DNA of 5,448 nucleotides from Methanosarcinales archaeon (GTDB lineage Archaea > Halobacteriota > Methanosarcinia > Methanosarcinales > Methanogasteraceae). Position numbers and translations under genes: made by a program. The stretch covers positions 1-5,448 of the forward strand of contig DAOVGO010000042.1 in assembly GCA_030672345.1 (NCBI GenBank), in the 5' to 3' direction. Under the pieces are notes generated by a model, which searched no databases, had not been told where the DNA came from, and saw only the letters and a list, made by a program, of their open reading frames with translations. Positions 4,711 to 5,448 of this stretch are shown piece after piece (the stretch's first letter is position 1; every line of letters starts with the position of its first letter).

Positions 4711-5328
4711 ATGGCGATCCGCGACATAAAACCGACAAGGTCCGAGCTCATAGAACTGAAAAAGAGGATCAAACTCGCAGAGAGTGGGCATAAGCTGCTG
4801 AAGATGAAGCGCGACGGTCTGATCCTTGAGTTCTTTGAACTGCTCAACAAGGCAAAGGATGTCAGGTCCGAACTCGATACCGCTTATGCGGTTGCAAACG
4901 AAAAGATCGGGCTTGCAAAAGCCGTCGAGGGTGCTGTTTCAATAAAATCGACGGCATTTGCACTCAAGGATACTCCAAACATCGAACTTAAGAGTAAGAA
5001 CGTGATGGGCGTGGTGGTTCCGAAGATCGAGTCATCCCAGATACGAAAGAACCTGTGCAACCGCGGATACGGAATCATAGGGACGAGTTCTTGCATCGAC
5101 GAGGCAGTGGAGGCGCACGAGACCCTCGTTGAGAAGATTGTTGTTGCGGCTGAGATCGAGACCGCGATGAAGAAACTGCTCGATGACATCGAACGGACCA
5201 AGCGAAGGGTCAACGCGCTCGAGTTTCGGGTGATCCCCGAACTCACCGGGGCAGAACGGTTCATCGAACTGCGCCTCGAAGAGATGGAGCGCGAAAACAC
5301 GTTCAGGCTGAAGAGGATCAAGGCATGA
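4711..5328 (+). CDS. atpD: A-type ATP synthase subunit D (central stalk)
   Basis: Subunit D is the coiled-coil rotor shaft of the archaeal A1AO ATP synthase. It turns inside the A3B3 head and couples ion flow through the membrane ring to ATP synthesis on the cytoplasmic side. The 205-residue length fits the family. The N-terminal helix carries the signature IKPTRSELIELKKRIKLAES (6-25) followed by GHKLLKMKRDGLI. The C-terminal helix carries RTKRRVNALEFRVIPEL (162-178) and ELRLEEMERENTFRLKRIK (186-204). The less conserved middle (about 90-125) is the globular part that contacts subunit F and the head. Both long helices are heptad-like. The ATG at 4711 sits directly before the signature. The immediate upstream neighbour is a secreted protein, not subunit B (atpB) or another ATP-synthase gene as in the common H-I-K-E-C-F-A-B-D order, so D seems detached on its left side. 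The downstream small membrane gene overlaps by 4 bases. Confidence 0.97.
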   Translation: MAIRDIKPTRSELIELKKRIKLAESGHKLLKMKRDGLILEFFELLNKAKDVRSELDTAYAVANEKIGLAKAVEGAVSIKSTAFALKDTPNIELKSKNVMGVVVPKIESSQIRKNLCNRGYGIIGTSSCIDEAVEAHETLVEKIVVAAEIETAMKKLLDDIERTKRRVNALEFRVIPELTGAERFIELRLEEMERENTFRLKRIKA

Positions 5329-5447
5329 TTGATCTTGCGGATCCGGAACTTCGGGGGGAACTGCTGCGGTGGGCATGGCTCATCTCGATCGCCATGCTCG
5401 TGCTCGGATATGCCATCATCGCCCTCAAGATCACAGGGCGGTTTTAG
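5325..5447 (+). CDS. 40-residue single-helix membrane protein coupled to atpD
   Basis: The ATG of this gene overlaps the atpD stop as ATGA (5325-5328), a strong sign of translational coupling, and a TAG stop ends it at 5447. The product begins MIDLADPELRGELLRW, followed by one hydrophobic helix at about 16-36 (WAWLISIAMLVLGYAIIALK) and a short basic tail ITGRF. The polar, acidic N-terminus and basic C-terminal end are both too short to hold a domain. A small hydrophobic reading frame (AhaG) follows ahaD in the Methanosarcina mazei ATP-synthase cluster as I recall it; this could be its counterpart, but similarity was not tested and the function of AhaG is itself unclear. It may be an assembly factor or a loosely bound membrane partner of the ATP synthase. 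The frame is short but well supported by overlap, composition and codon use. Confidence 0.72.
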   Translation: MIDLADPELRGELLRWAWLISIAMLVLGYAIIALKITGRF

Positions 5448-5448
5448 G

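Overview
The window looks like a stretch of a euryarchaeal chromosome, most likely a methanogen or a methane/alkane-oxidising relative (Methanomicrobia or Syntrophoarchaeia type). The support is an archaeal A-type ATP synthase subunit D, a DUF1464 protein (an almost purely archaeal family), an archaeal-style RNase Z, several starts with a TATA-like box about 20-30 bases upstream and no Shine-Dalgarno (leaderless pattern), and T-run rather than hairpin terminators. The lineage is inferred from protein style, not from a search. No rRNA, tRNA, insertion sequence, CRISPR array or phage gene was seen.

Layout. Left part (1-2459, plus strand): a DUF1464 ASKHA-fold protein (98-1159); a spacer with short G-rich direct repeats and a hairpin; a tiny four-cysteine zinc-ribbon protein (stop at 1507, start uncertain); and ribonuclease Z (1545-2459), the tRNA 3'-end maturase, with its own leaderless-type promoter. 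Middle (2460-2892): a spacer that at first looks empty but carries coding-like minus-strand frames. These are a 37-residue four-cysteine mini-protein (2878 to 2765) and a frameshifted 31-residue tail (ending at 2500) followed by a T7 run. I read this as one or two small, partly decayed minus-strand genes convergent with rnz.

Right part (2893-5448, plus strand): a probable operon of ccdA (membrane thiol-electron carrier), a membrane-anchored secreted protein joining a transglutaminase-like domain, a degenerate CAP/SCP domain and a six-cysteine tail, then atpD (rotor stalk of the A1AO ATP synthase), and a 40-residue single-helix membrane protein overlapping atpD by 4 bases. CcdA next to a secreted protein with a catalytic cysteine and a cysteine-rich tail suggests a dedicated extracytoplasmic thiol system. 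The pairing with atpD is probably positional.

A recurring oddity is short, G-rich, imperfect tandem repeats on the plus strand at three separate places (1310-1341, 3529-3594 and 4285-4338). The last is in frame and adds six Gly-Ala-Gly-like tripeptides inside the CAP domain. No complete undescribed system can be demonstrated here. The best leads are the CcdA plus transglutaminase/CAP pair and the hidden minus-strand small ORFs.
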